Source: Corallococcus llansteffanensis (GTDB lineage: Bacteria; Myxococcota; Myxococcia; Myxococcales; Myxococcaceae). From it: a DNA stretch of 41,131 nucleotides. Under the pieces are notes generated by a model. The model was not told the origin of the DNA and did no database searches. It was given only the letters and a program-made list of their open reading frames with translations. Location of the stretch: contig NZ_RAWB01000014.1 in NCBI RefSeq assembly GCF_003612055.1, forward strand, positions 1 through 41,131, read 5' to 3'. Both the position numbers and the translations under genes were made by a program. This document shows, piece by piece, positions 16,955 through 25,374 of the stretch; within the stretch, counting starts at the first letter, position 1, and each line of letters starts with the position of its first letter.

Positions 16955-17006
16955 CAAGGCGATGGAAAACCCCAGGCAGGGCGCGCTGTTACCCGCCATC
17001 GCCTTG
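16955..17006. repeat. Perfect 11-bp inverted repeat beside the tRNA fragment
   Basis: CAAGGCGATGG (16955-16965) and CCATCGCCTTG (16996-17006) are exact reverse complements with a 30-nt spacer, starting 3 nt from the tRNA fragment. It could be a recombination-site arm, a terminator stem without a T-tract, or part of a decayed RNA gene. Confidence 0.5.
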
Positions 17007-17079
17007 ATTCTCCTCGGGTTTGTAATCCCGCCCCGTCCCGCGCCGTCCCCCGGTGTGCCGCCTCCAACCACGCTGGAGG

Positions 17080-17101
17080 GGCACACTGAGGGCACATGCG
17101 G
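17080..17101 (+). repeat. 22-bp repeat, copy B (GGCACA half-sites)
   Basis: Twenty-one of 22 bases match copy A at 8085-8106, same orientation, again with two GGCACA direct half-sites 11 bp apart. Confidence 0.45.
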
Positions 17102-17358
17102 CCCAGCAGGTTCAAGCCGCTCACAAATGAGCGCGGCCCGCTTTCCCCAGTCTTGCAGGGCTCACGAGAAGCCCGTGGGAGGCTGACGGTAGCAATCCGC
17201 GCTTCCTGCTCGAACAGGGGAGTGGCGCTGACCTCATGAGCCAAGGCGGCTGACAAGCCCTGTAGGGTTCTCCGGGTTGACGCCCTGCCGCATGGGCCCC
17301 ACCAAGCGCGTCGCATCCGGAGCGCGATCCATTTCGCGTTCGTCGCTCAATTTAGAAT

Positions 17359-20300
17359 ATGCGGATTTTTTCAATGCTGGTGGCCGCCAGCCTCACGTTG
17401 CTAGCTTGTGACTCGAAGACCTCTTCCGGCACGGCTGAGGTCGACTCCCCGCTGCGCGCGAGCCCGGGCGGCAAGACGTTCGTCGCCGGCACCCGGTTAC
17501 TGAAGACCGAGAAGGCCTTCCCCGGGCGGTACATCGTCGTCCTCGAGGAGAAGGCCTCGCTGGCCGCGCTCCAGGCGCCGACGCAGCGCGTGGCGTCCGC
17601 GGCCTCCGAACTGGCGTCGTTCCACGGGGCGAAGGTCGGGCACGTGTACTCGCACGCCCTCCCGGGGTTTGTCGCGACGATGACCGAGGCCGACGCACGG
17701 CGGCTGAGCCTGGACCCGCGCGTGCGCTACGTCGAAGAGGACGGAATGATCAGGGCCGCCAGCACGCAGCAGTCTCCTCCGTGGAACCTGGATCGGATCG
17801 ATCAGCACGACCTGCCGCTGGACCAGGGCTATTCCTACAGCCGGACGGGCAGCGGGGTGCATGTCTACGTGCTCGACACGGGCATCTGGACGCCCCATAC
17901 CGAGTTCGAGGGTCGCGCCCGCTTCGAATACGACGTCGCCAGCTACAGCTGGAACCAGGGCAACCCGGACTGCAATGGCCACGGCACCCACGTGGCGGGA
18001 ATCATCGGCGGCAAGACCTACGGCGTCGCCAAGGGGGTGAAGCTCCACGCGGTGCGCGTGCTCGGCTGCGACGGCGCGGGTTACGTGTCCGATGCCATCC
18101 TGGGCATCGAGTGGGTGACGGCCAATCACATCAAGCCGGCGGTGGCCAACATGAGCCTGACTGCCTATGCCGACACGCAAGCCCTGGAGGATGCGATCAC
18201 CCGCTCCATCAACGCGGGCATCCCCTACGTCGTGGCCGCGGGCGACACCGAGGGCGGCCCCTTCAACTTCGGCGCGGATGCGTGCTCCCGTTCTCCCGGG
18301 AGGCTTCCGGCGGCGATCACCGTCAGCGCGACCTCCGACACGGACCAACGGTTCTCGTATGCCAATTACGGGAGCTGCGTGGACCTCTTCGCGCCGGGTT
18401 CGGGGATCACCTCGGCCTGGCCGGGTGCAACGGGCACCTATGGTCATTACAGCGACACCCTGCTGACCAGCGGCAGCTCCATGGCCGCCGCCCATGTGGC
18501 GGGCGCGGTCGCGCTCTACCTGGAAGCCAACCCCACCGCCACACCCGAGGAGGTCGCGAGCAGGCTCATCAGCCGCGTGACGCCGGACAAGGTCTCCGGC
18601 ACCGAGGGCGCGCCGAACCGGCTGCTGTACACCCCGTGCTCGGTGCTGGAGGCGACCCAGTCACCGCAGGTGGCCCTGACCGCACCAGCGGCCGGAGCGG
18701 CGCTGAGCGGCACGGTGACGCTCACGGCCAACGCCACGGATGACGTGGGCGTCACGAAGGTCGAGTTCTACGCGGGCACGCACCTGCTGGGCACGGTCAC
18801 CTCGCCCCCCTACGCCCTGGCCTGGGACACCACCACCGCCAGCAGCGGCCCCACCACGCTCACCGTCAGGGCGTACGACGACGGCTGCGGCTGGACGCAG
18901 AGCGCGCCCGTGGACGTGGCTGTGCAGAACGCGGGCAACGCGGCCTTCGACGCGCAGTGGCAGGTGCCCGCCTGTGCGAGCGTGAGCAGCCGGTGTGACT
19001 CGGTGTGGCTGCTCGAGGGGAGGGGAGCTCTCGGCCCCGAGCCGCATGCCCCGAGTACCCTGATGGGGAACTGCGCGGATGGAACGGACCGGCCGGATCT
19101 TCCCAGCCCCGCGCTGCAGCGGCTCGCTGTCTTCCGGGATGCGGGTGATGCGCTCGCGCAGGGCAAGCGGGTGACGATCCAGGCGACGGTCCGGGCCAGC
19201 CACCAGTACTGGCAGGAATACCTGGACCTCTACACCGCGGCCGATGCGAGCAACCCCGTCTGGACATACCTCACGACCCTCTCTCCCGGCGGTCATCGAG
19301 ACCAGGTCCTCTCGACCCACTTCCTCCTCCCTCCGGGCGGCCTGCAGGCCATTCGCGGGGTGTACCGCACCGGAGGAAGTGCCCAGGCGTGCAACCCGGA
19401 CTCCCGCTCCGACCACGATGATCTGGTCTTCGCGGTGGGACAGGAGTCGGACCCCTCTGCGCCCACGGTGGCCATCACCTCACCCACGGCGGGCGTCGCA
19501 GTGGAGAACACCGTCACCGTCGGGGTGGCGGCGAGCGACAACTTCGGCGTGGCGCGCGTCGAGCTGTACGACGGCGCGACCCTCGTCGACACGGCCACCC
19601 GTCCTCCCTTCTCCCTGACGTGGAACACGAAGGGATGGCCCAACGGCGCCCATCGCCTCACGGCGCGCGGCTACGATGCGGCGGGCCTCGACACCACGTC
19701 GGACCCTGTGGACGTCATCGTCAACAACGACATCGTCGCGCCGCAGGTGTCCTTCCTCTCGCCCGCGGAGGGCGCGGCCGTGAGCGGAGATGTCCACCTG
19801 ACCGCCAGTGCCAGTGATGACCGGGGCGGGAACGTGCGTGTCGAGTATTACTATCTGCTCCCGCCCTCCAACTATCGCCTCATCGGCGGCAGCTCGACGG
19901 CGCCCTACGACGTGACCTGGAGCGCCCGCTATTTCACGAACGGTTCCTGGGCGCTCTATGTGAAGGCCTATGACACCGCGGGCAACGCCTCCATGGCGGG
20001 GCCGCTGAACGTGGTGTTGGACAACGACAACACACCTCCGACGGTGGCCCTCGTCTCGCCGGCCTCCGGCGCGAACGTGAGCGGCTCGGTCTCCCTCCAG
20101 GTCTCCGTGAATGACGACCGGCAGATGGAGAGGGTGAACTACTTTGTCGATGGCAAGCTGCTCGGCACCCGTCTTTCGGCTCCCTATGCGCTGACGTGGG
20201 ACTCGACGTTCCAGGCCAATGGCAGCCACACGCTGACGGCCACGGCCATGGATGCCGCGGGCAATGGCTCGACGAGCGCCGCTGTCACCGTGACGGTGAG

Positions 20301-23300
20301 CAACCCGGGTGCCGCGGCGTACGATGCGACCCTGAAGGTCCCGGTCTGCACCATGCCGTCGTACTACTGCGACTCGGTCACGCTGCTCGCGAACAGGGGC
20401 GCTCCCTCCGAGGCCCACACGCCCAACACCCTGGATGGATGCGCCGACGGCACCGCGACCTTCTATCAGGGCAGCTCGACAGCCATCGATCGGATCCGTG
20501 TGTATCGGCCGGATGGGACGAACCTGGCGGCCGGAAAGCGGGTCCGGATCGAGGTCACCATCAATGCCCTCAGCCCGAACCGTGAGGGGGTGGATCTCTA
20601 CTACACGAGTGACGCGGCCCACCCCTCATGGACGTACCTGACCACGCTCGTGCAGGGCAACTATGGCCCGCGGACCGTCTCCACGGAGTACCGGCTGCCC
20701 TCCGGAAGCGTGCAGGCCGTGCGCGCGAGCTACTGGTTCAGCACGCACACCCAATCCCCGTGCAGCGTCGGCTCCAATAATGACGATGACCACGATGACC
20801 TGGTCTTCACGCTCGCCGACGAGCCGGACACCACGCCGCCCTCCGCGCAGCTCACCTCTCCGGCCGGGGGCACTGTCCTGACAGGGATGGCCACGGCCAC
20901 GGCCAGCGCGAGTGATGACTACGACGTGGCGCGCGTGGACTTCTACGAGGGGACGACCCTGCTGGGCACCGATGACACGCCGCCGTACAGCGTGAGCTGG
21001 AACAGCTGGAACACGCCCAATGGCAGCCGCTCGCTGACGGCGGTGGCCCGGGATGCCGCGGGGAACGCGGGCCCCTCGAGCCCCGTGGTGGTGACGGTGA
21101 ACAACGACCACGCTTCAATCCTCACGACGATCACCAGCCCCTCGGACGGGGCGACCCTGGTGGGAACGGTGACGCTCTCCGCCACGGTCGGCAACCCGAG
21201 CAAGGTGGCGCGGGTCGAGCTCTACGCGGGCACGCGCTTGCTCGGCACCGATTCCACGTCTCCCTACGCCTTCAGTTGGAACACCATCGCCGAGCCCACC
21301 GGCCCGTACACCCTGACCACCCGCGCGTACGATGCGTCAGGCAACGTGGAGGTGTCCGCGCCGGTGAACGTGACCGTCGTGCGTGACAACACTCCGCCCA
21401 CGGTGTCGATCACCTCACCCTCGGCGGGTGCCACGGTCCGCTCGACCGTGCAGGTCCAGGCCACCGCCATCGATGACACGCAGATCGTCCGGGTCGAGCT
21501 CTACGTGGACGGTGCGTTGATTGGAACGGACTCCTCCTCGCCCTACGCGATCTCCTGGAATCCGAACTCGATGGCCAATGGCAGCCACACGCTGACGGTC
21601 AAGGCATATGACTCGTATGGCAACGTGGGGACCTCGCCTGCGGTGGTGGTGACGGTGGCCCGCGACGTCACCGCGCCCACGGTCTCGGTGAGCTCACCGG
21701 CGGAGGGCGCCACCGTCAGCTCCTATGCCTTCTTCGCGGCGAACGCCGCCGATGATGATGTCATCTCCAAGGTGGATTACTTCCTCGATGGACAGTTGTT
21801 GGGGTCGGGTGGCAACAGCTCACCCTACACCCGTGCCTGGGACAGCCGGAGTGCCGCCAACGGCGCCCACACGCTGATCGCCAAGGCCTACGACGGGACC
21901 GGCAACGTGGCCGTATCTGCCACGCGCTCCTTCATCGTGGACAATGACCTCACGCCTCCGACGGTGGCCCTCACCTCGCCCTCGCAGGGGACGAGCCTGG
22001 CGGGACGGGTCACCATCCAGGTGAGCGCGAGCGACGACCGTGGCGTGCGCGGGGTCGAGCTCTACGTCGATGGCAGCTATGCCGTGTCCAGCTACTCGCC
22101 GCCCTTCGCCATGACCTGGGACAGCCATTCGGTGCGCAATGGCAGCCATACCCTCACCGTGAAGGCCTATGACGCGGCGAACAACCCCACCACGAGCGCC
22201 CCGGTCACGGTGAGCGTGGCCCAGCCGGGTGCCGCCGTGTACGACGCCACACGCAAGGTCCCCGCGTGCGCCCAGGTCTCCAGTGTCTGTGATTCCGAGT
22301 CGCTCCTGCAGGGCCGCGGTGTTGTCTTCCAGTTCCCAGAGCTCCACCCGCCCAACACGCTCGATGGCTGTGCCGATGGAACGGGGGGCTCATACCCGTC
22401 CGGGCGGGTCGGCTGGATCGCGGTCTCCGGCGTGAATGGGGCTTCCCTGCTGGAAGGCAAGCGCGTCCGGCTCGATGTCGGGGCCATGGTCGACAACAGT
22501 TACTCCGATGCGGTCGCCCTCTACTACGCGAGCGATGCCGCCGCCCCCGTGTGGACGTACCTGACCACGCTTCGGGCGAGCGCGAGTGGCTCGCAGGTCC
22601 TCTCGACGGAGTACGTGTTGCCCACGGGAAGCGTGCAGGCGGTTCGCGCCAGCTACCTGTCTGGCGGCAGCACCGCCTCGGCCTGCAGCACCGGCTCCTA
22701 TGATGATCATGACGACCTGATGTTCGCGGTCGGCCCGCCGGAGTCGGACGTGACGCCCCCGACGGCGGTGCTCACCGCTCCGGCCGCGGGCCAGGTCCAT
22801 GGGAGCGTGCAGGTGACGGCCACCGCCAGCGACAACCAGGCCGTAGTGAAGGTCGAGTTCTATGACGGTGCGACGCTGCTGGGGACGGACACCACGGCGC
22901 CCTACGGCGTGAGCTGGAATACCGCGAGCGTGGTTGCTGGCACCCATACGCTCACGGCGAAGGCCTACGACAGCGTTGGCCTCACGGGGACCTCCGCCGG
23001 GGTCTCGGTGATCGTCGACAACCTCGCTCCGACGGCGGTCCTCACCGCTCCGGCCAGCAATGCCGAGCTGCTCGGCACGGTGACGGTGACGGCCACGGCG
23101 CAGGACGACACCGGTGTGACGAAGGTCGAGTTCTATGACGGCGCGACGCTGCTGGGGGCGGACACCACGGCACCCTACAGCGTGAGCTGGAATACCGCGA
23201 GCGTGGCGGCGGGCTCTCATGCGCTCACGGCGAAGGCCTACGATGGTCTGGGCCAGACGGGGACCTCCGTGGCGGTCCCGGTGATTGTCGACAACACCCT

Positions 23301-23844
23301 TCCCACGGTGTCATTCACCGCTCCCGCGGCCACCTACGTTCGGGGGAGCGTGCAGCTGACGGCCAGCGCCAGCGACAACCGGGCCGTCGCGAGGGTCGAA
23401 TTCCATGACGGCTCGGCGCTGATCGGCACCGCGACCACCGCGCCGTACTCCGTGAATTGGGACACGGTGGGGATGGCCAATGGCAGTCATATGCTCTACG
23501 CCAGGGCCTATGATGCCGCCGGGAACGTCAAGGTTGATTCGCGCGGCGTCACCGTGGACAACGCCGCTCCGACCGTGGCCATCACCTCTCCGGCGAATGG
23601 GGCGACGCTGATGGCTCTGTTCCTGAGCACCACCATCCAGGCCAGCGCGAGCGACAACGCCGGTGTGGCCCAGGTGGTGTTCTACGATGGCGGCACCGTG
23701 CTCGGCACGGACACCAGCGCGCCCTACAGCGTGAGCTGGAACCTCCTGAGCGCGGCCAAGGGCAAACACACGCTGACGGCAAGGGCCACTGACGTGACGG
23801 GCAATGTCACCACGTCCGCGACGATCTCCGTGACGGTACAATAG
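17359..23844 (+). CDS. Giant subtilase (S8, proteinase K-like) lipoprotein with 13 Ig-like domains
   Basis: A 2161-residue secreted protein. Order: lipoprotein signal ending LTLLAC (Cys17); inhibitor I9-type propeptide (about 55-132, GRYIVVLEE to VRYVEEDG); S8 catalytic domain (about 140-430) with Asp173 in VLDTGI, His208 in NGHGTHVAG and Ser374 in [11 protein letters not shown]. The usual GTSMAxPHVAG is altered at two places, and the oxyanion Asn of VVAAGN is Asp296 (VVAAGD). The remaining 1700 residues alternate 13 Ig-like domains of about 92 residues (1+3+5+4) with three copies of a 160-170-residue cysteine-containing module (DNA about 18940-19450, 20315-20825, 22230-22740). Each module has CDS...LL, CADGT, WTYLTTL and DDHDDL(V/M)F. 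The protein ends directly after the last Ig domain. It is probably surface-attached and degrades or binds extracellular polymers or prey. There is no clear ribosome site before ATG 17359; ATG 17374 would remove the charged start of the signal. Confidence 0.9.
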   Translation: MRIFSMLVAASLTLLACDSKTSSGTAEVDSPLRASPGGKTFVAGTRLLKTEKAFPGRYIVVLEEKASLAALQAPTQRVASAASELASFHGAKVGHVYSHALPGFVATMTEADARRLSLDPRVRYVEEDGMIRAASTQQSPPWNLDRIDQHDLPLDQGYSYSRTGSGVHVYVLDTGIWTPHTEFEGRARFEYDVASYSWNQGNPDCNGHGTHVAGIIGGKTYGVAKGVKLHAVRVLGCDGAGYVSDAILGIEWVTANHIKPAVANMSLTAYADTQALEDAITRSINAGIPYVVAAGDTEGGPFNFGADACSRSPGRLPAAITVSATSDTDQRFSYANYGSCVDLFAPGSGITSAWPGATGTYGHYSDTLLTSGSSMAAAHVAGAVALYLEANPTATPEEVASRLISRVTPDKVSGTEGAPNRLLYTPCSVLEATQSPQVALTAPAAGAALSGTVTLTANATDDVGVTKVEFYAGTHLLGTVTSPPYALAWDTTTASSGPTTLTVRAYDDGCGWTQSAPVDVAVQNAGNAAFDAQWQVPACASVSSRCDSVWLLEGRGALGPEPHAPSTLMGNCADGTDRPDLPSPALQRLAVFRDAGDALAQGKRVTIQATVRASHQYWQEYLDLYTAADASNPVWTYLTTLSPGGHRDQVLSTHFLLPPGGLQAIRGVYRTGGSAQACNPDSRSDHDDLVFAVGQESDPSAPTVAITSPTAGVAVENTVTVGVAASDNFGVARVELYDGATLVDTATRPPFSLTWNTKGWPNGAHRLTARGYDAAGLDTTSDPVDVIVNNDIVAPQVSFLSPAEGAAVSGDVHLTASASDDRGGNVRVEYYYLLPPSNYRLIGGSSTAPYDVTWSARYFTNGSWALYVKAYDTAGNASMAGPLNVVLDNDNTPPTVALVSPASGANVSGSVSLQVSVNDDRQMERVNYFVDGKLLGTRLSAPYALTWDSTFQANGSHTLTATAMDAAGNGSTSAAVTVTVSNPGAAAYDATLKVPVCTMPSYYCDSVTLLANRGAPSEAHTPNTLDGCADGTATFYQGSSTAIDRIRVYRPDGTNLAAGKRVRIEVTINALSPNREGVDLYYTSDAAHPSWTYLTTLVQGNYGPRTVSTEYRLPSGSVQAVRASYWFSTHTQSPCSVGSNNDDDHDDLVFTLADEPDTTPPSAQLTSPAGGTVLTGMATATASASDDYDVARVDFYEGTTLLGTDDTPPYSVSWNSWNTPNGSRSLTAVARDAAGNAGPSSPVVVTVNNDHASILTTITSPSDGATLVGTVTLSATVGNPSKVARVELYAGTRLLGTDSTSPYAFSWNTIAEPTGPYTLTTRAYDASGNVEVSAPVNVTVVRDNTPPTVSITSPSAGATVRSTVQVQATAIDDTQIVRVELYVDGALIGTDSSSPYAISWNPNSMANGSHTLTVKAYDSYGNVGTSPAVVVTVARDVTAPTVSVSSPAEGATVSSYAFFAANAADDDVISKVDYFLDGQLLGSGGNSSPYTRAWDSRSAANGAHTLIAKAYDGTGNVAVSATRSFIVDNDLTPPTVALTSPSQGTSLAGRVTIQVSASDDRGVRGVELYVDGSYAVSSYSPPFAMTWDSHSVRNGSHTLTVKAYDAANNPTTSAPVTVSVAQPGAAVYDATRKVPACAQVSSVCDSESLLQGRGVVFQFPELHPPNTLDGCADGTGGSYPSGRVGWIAVSGVNGASLLEGKRVRLDVGAMVDNSYSDAVALYYASDAAAPVWTYLTTLRASASGSQVLSTEYVLPTGSVQAVRASYLSGGSTASACSTGSYDDHDDLMFAVGPPESDVTPPTAVLTAPAAGQVHGSVQVTATASDNQAVVKVEFYDGATLLGTDTTAPYGVSWNTASVVAGTHTLTAKAYDSVGLTGTSAGVSVIVDNLAPTAVLTAPASNAELLGTVTVTATAQDDTGVTKVEFYDGATLLGADTTAPYSVSWNTASVAAGSHALTAKAYDGLGQTGTSVAVPVIVDNTLPTVSFTAPAATYVRGSVQLTASASDNRAVARVEFHDGSALIGTATTAPYSVNWDTVGMANGSHMLYARAYDAAGNVKVDSRGVTVDNAAPTVAITSPANGATLMALFLSTTIQASASDNAGVAQVVFYDGGTVLGTDTSAPYSVSWNLLSAAKGKHTLTARATDVTGNVTTSATISVTVQ
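22742..23302 (+). repeat. Recently duplicated Ig-domain units in the protease gene
   Basis: Two adjacent Ig-coding units (about 22742-23026 and 23027-23302) are nearly identical at the DNA level over long runs, for example AAGGTCGAGTTCTATGACGG and AGCTGGAATACCGCGAGCGT. This indicates recent tandem duplication, unlike the more diverged other units. Confidence 0.75.
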
Positions 23845-23885
23845 CGGGGAGCAAGGCCGCTTTAGGATTGCTGGGTCTGATGATG

Positions 23886-23961
23886 TGCCGAAGGCGGGAT
23901 TCGAACCCGCAACCTCCGCGTTCTGAGCGCGGCGCCTCTACCAAGGTTGGGCTACCCCGGC
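23886..23961 (-). tRNA. tRNA with CAG anticodon, class I fold (Leu by anticodon)
   Basis: A 76-nt cloverleaf: acceptor GCCGGGG/CTTCGGC (two G-U pairs), TA, D-arm GCCC...AGGC with an imperfect pair, anticodon stem CCGCG/CGCGG with loop CTCAGAA (anticodon CAG), 5-nt variable loop AGGTT, T-arm GCGGG-TTCGAAT-CCCGC, discriminator A, no encoded CCA. CAG reads the leucine codon CUG, yet leucine tRNAs are class II with a long variable arm, so the isotype is uncertain and a decaying or special tRNA is possible. Its last 26 nt are repeated at 16927-16952. Confidence 0.75.
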
Positions 23962-23977
23962 GTGATGTGGAGTGAAG

Positions 23978-24052
23978 TCGGGACGACTGGATTCGAACCA
24001 GCGACCTCGCGCGCCCGAGGCGCGCGCTCTGACCAGACTGAGCTACGTCCCG
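23978..24052 (-). tRNA. tRNA-Pro(CGG)
   Basis: A 75-nt regular cloverleaf: acceptor CGGGACG/CGTCCCG, D-arm GCTC/GAGC, anticodon stem CGCGC/GCGCG with loop CTCGGGC (anticodon CGG), variable AGGTC, T-arm GCTGG-TTCGAAT-CCAGT, discriminator A. No CCA is encoded. It lies 16 nt upstream of the CAG tRNA and is probably co-transcribed with it. Confidence 0.9.
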
Positions 24053-24087
24053 ATGTGATGTGAGCCGTCGAGGGAGGACCCGGACAT

Positions 24088-24127
24088 GACTGAGGCCGGG
24101 TCCCCCCTCGGGAGCCCGGCCTCTGTC
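24088..24127 (-). terminator. Hairpin downstream of the 36-codon gene
   Basis: GAGGCCGGG (24092-24100) pairs with CCCGGCCTC (24115-24123) around a 14-nt loop, extended by GAC/GTC beyond one mismatch. It begins 32 nt after the stop of the small minus-strand gene. There is no T-tract, so it could instead be an mRNA-stabilising or leader structure for the tRNA operon. Confidence 0.45.
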
Positions 24128-24158
24128 CATGCCCGCCCCGGAGTACCGGGTGGCTTGG

Positions 24159-24269
24159 TCAGGTGCCGGGTGGACTGCCGCGGAAGGAGGCGATCGCCAA
24201 CTCCAGGCTGTCCGGAGCGGGGTCCAGGTCGGGTAGGGGATTCGGGTTCTGCTCGTCGCGCTTCGTCAT
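24159..24269 (-). CDS. 36-residue small protein with strong ribosome site
   Basis: An ATG at 24269 preceded by AAAGGAG with 8-nt spacing opens a 36-codon frame: MTKRDEQNPNPLPDLDPAPD, then SLELAIASFRGSPPGT and stop. It is acidic and proline-rich in the first half, with a short amphipathic helix-like part in the second. No signal peptide or cysteine. The strong ribosome site, the following hairpin and the isolation between tRNA genes and the AraC gene favour a real gene. It could be a small regulatory protein or a peptide precursor; nothing in sequence decides. No modification enzyme lies nearby. Confidence 0.5.
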   Translation of the reverse strand: MTKRDEQNPNPLPDLDPAPDSLELAIASFRGSPPGT

Positions 24270-24335
24270 GGCCACCGCTCCTTTCGTGGCCAAGAGACGC
24301 GGCGGCATTTCGGTCCTGACACGCCCGTGGACGAA

Positions 24336-25265
24336 TCAGCCTTCGCGCTGACGGAGCTGGCGGCGGTACTCGCCGGGCGTCCTGCCGGCGTGTCGCTTGA
24401 ACGCCTTCCCGAAGGCGCTGTCGGTGTCGTAGCCCACCGACTCCGCGATGGCCGTCAGGGACGCATCACCCTCCGCCATCAACTGCATGGCCGTGTGCAT
24501 CCGCCAGTGCGTGAGATAGGTCAAAGGGCTCTCGCCAATCACCTTCTGGAAGCGCGCCGCGAACGTCGAGCGCGACATGCTGGCGAGCTTCGCCATCGCC
24601 TCCACCGTCCACGGATGCTTGGGGCGGTCGTGCAGTTGCTGCAGCACCCGGCCCAGCTGCGCGTCCTCCAGGGCTCGGAGCCATCCGCCCTTCTCCGCGG
24701 GGAATGCTTCCACGTGCGTGCGCAGCGCGTGGATGAACAAGACGTCCGCCAGCCGGGTGGCGACGAGCTCGTGGCCGGGCCGCCCCGCCTCCATCTCCGC
24801 GGCGACGAACTGGATGAGGGCTTCCACCCCTCGCGTCGCGCCGACCCCGTCTCCCTTGACGTGCAGCACCCGGGGCAGGCCTTCGAGCAGCCGGTTCAGC
24901 CACGTGCCCGTGAACCCGAAGCTGAAGGAGATGAGCGTCGTCTGGGGACCGCCTCCGCCGTGGCGCAGGACGCCGCCACACTGGGCGCCGGTCTCGGCGT
25001 AGAGCTCCGGCAGGGGCCGTGTGCGCGTCCTGGGGGCGTCCCGGAGGGCGTGCGGCGCTCCCCCCAGGATGAAGACCCAGTCGCCCGCCGCCAGGGCGAG
25101 GCGTTGCCCTTCGACCTCCAGCCAGCAGCTCCCGCGAGAGATGGCGTGGAAGAAGCCCGGGTGCCCGAGGTCGAGCTTGATGCCCCACGGCGCGCTCAAC
25201 TCCAGCCGGCCGTAGACCTCCGTCTTCAGCCGAAGGCTGCGCAGCGAATCCGCCAGAACGTCCAT
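24336..25265 (-). CDS. AraC-family transcriptional regulator with cupin sensor domain
   Basis: A 309-residue regulator. The N-terminal part is the cupin-type sensor of the AraC_binding/cupin_6 class (ELSAPWGIKLDLGHPGFFHA, GDWVFILGGAPHAL). The C-terminal 100 residues are a double helix-turn-helix AraC domain (WTVEAMAKLASMSRSTFAAR, then LTAIAESVGYDTDSAFGKAF and GRTPGEYRR). Start ATG 25265 is chosen for GGGAGG at 5-nt spacing and because this subfamily usually opens MDVL(S/A)D; ATG 25316 in frame would add 17 residues. It is divergent from the dehalogenase-like gene (25371), which it probably regulates; members of this subfamily often control adjacent oxidoreductases or hydrolases. Confidence 0.88.
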   Translation of the reverse strand: MDVLADSLRSLRLKTEVYGRLELSAPWGIKLDLGHPGFFHAISRGSCWLEVEGQRLALAAGDWVFILGGAPHALRDAPRTRTRPLPELYAETGAQCGGVLRHGGGGPQTTLISFSFGFTGTWLNRLLEGLPRVLHVKGDGVGATRGVEALIQFVAAEMEAGRPGHELVATRLADVLFIHALRTHVEAFPAEKGGWLRALEDAQLGRVLQQLHDRPKHPWTVEAMAKLASMSRSTFAARFQKVIGESPLTYLTHWRMHTAMQLMAEGDASLTAIAESVGYDTDSAFGKAFKRHAGRTPGEYRRQLRQREG

Positions 25266-25350
25266 CCAGGCCTCCCGACTCGGACGATTGAACCAGAGAA
25301 CTGGAGCTTCGCACATGGAGCGTCCGACACCGCGGGACTACTCAGGAGGC

Positions 25351-25374
25351 ATGAACAGGAGCTCGCGCCCATGA
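25351..25374 (+). promoter_or_regulatory. Seven-codon leader frame coupled to the hydrolase start
   Basis: CAGGAGGC precedes an ATG at 25351 that opens MNRSSRP and stops with TGA at 25372-25374, overlapping the ATG of the hydrolase gene (ATGA). The main gene's own ribosome site AGGAG lies inside this frame. It may couple translation or be chance. Confidence 0.35.

Larger units (their letters stand above)
16815..17358. other. Gene-free junction region
   Basis: This 544-bp stretch holds no convincing protein gene. In order it contains the possible lost 5' end of the DUF3592 gene, a 26-nt tRNA 3'-end fragment, an 11-bp perfect inverted repeat, one copy of the 22-bp GGCACA repeat, and the upstream region of the large protease gene. 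A TAGAAT hexamer directly before the protease ATG resembles a -10 element but would place the transcript start inside the gene. Confidence 0.5.

Noticed and set aside
16927-17350. tmRNA or intron-containing tRNA at the T-arm fragment
   Set aside because: No matching 5' acceptor strand, no tmRNA 5' signature and no resume codons could be found upstream on the minus strand.
16953-23885. A complete integrative element with its own integrase
   Set aside because: Only the protease gene lies between the repeats; no tyrosine or serine recombinase gene is present, so only attachment-site-like repeats are claimed.
24327-25370. Extension of the hydrolase frame 348 codons upstream through the AraC gene
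   Set aside because: The upstream part is antisense to a clear AraC regulator and has unnatural composition; ATG 25371 with its ribosome site and the membrane domain fits the true start.
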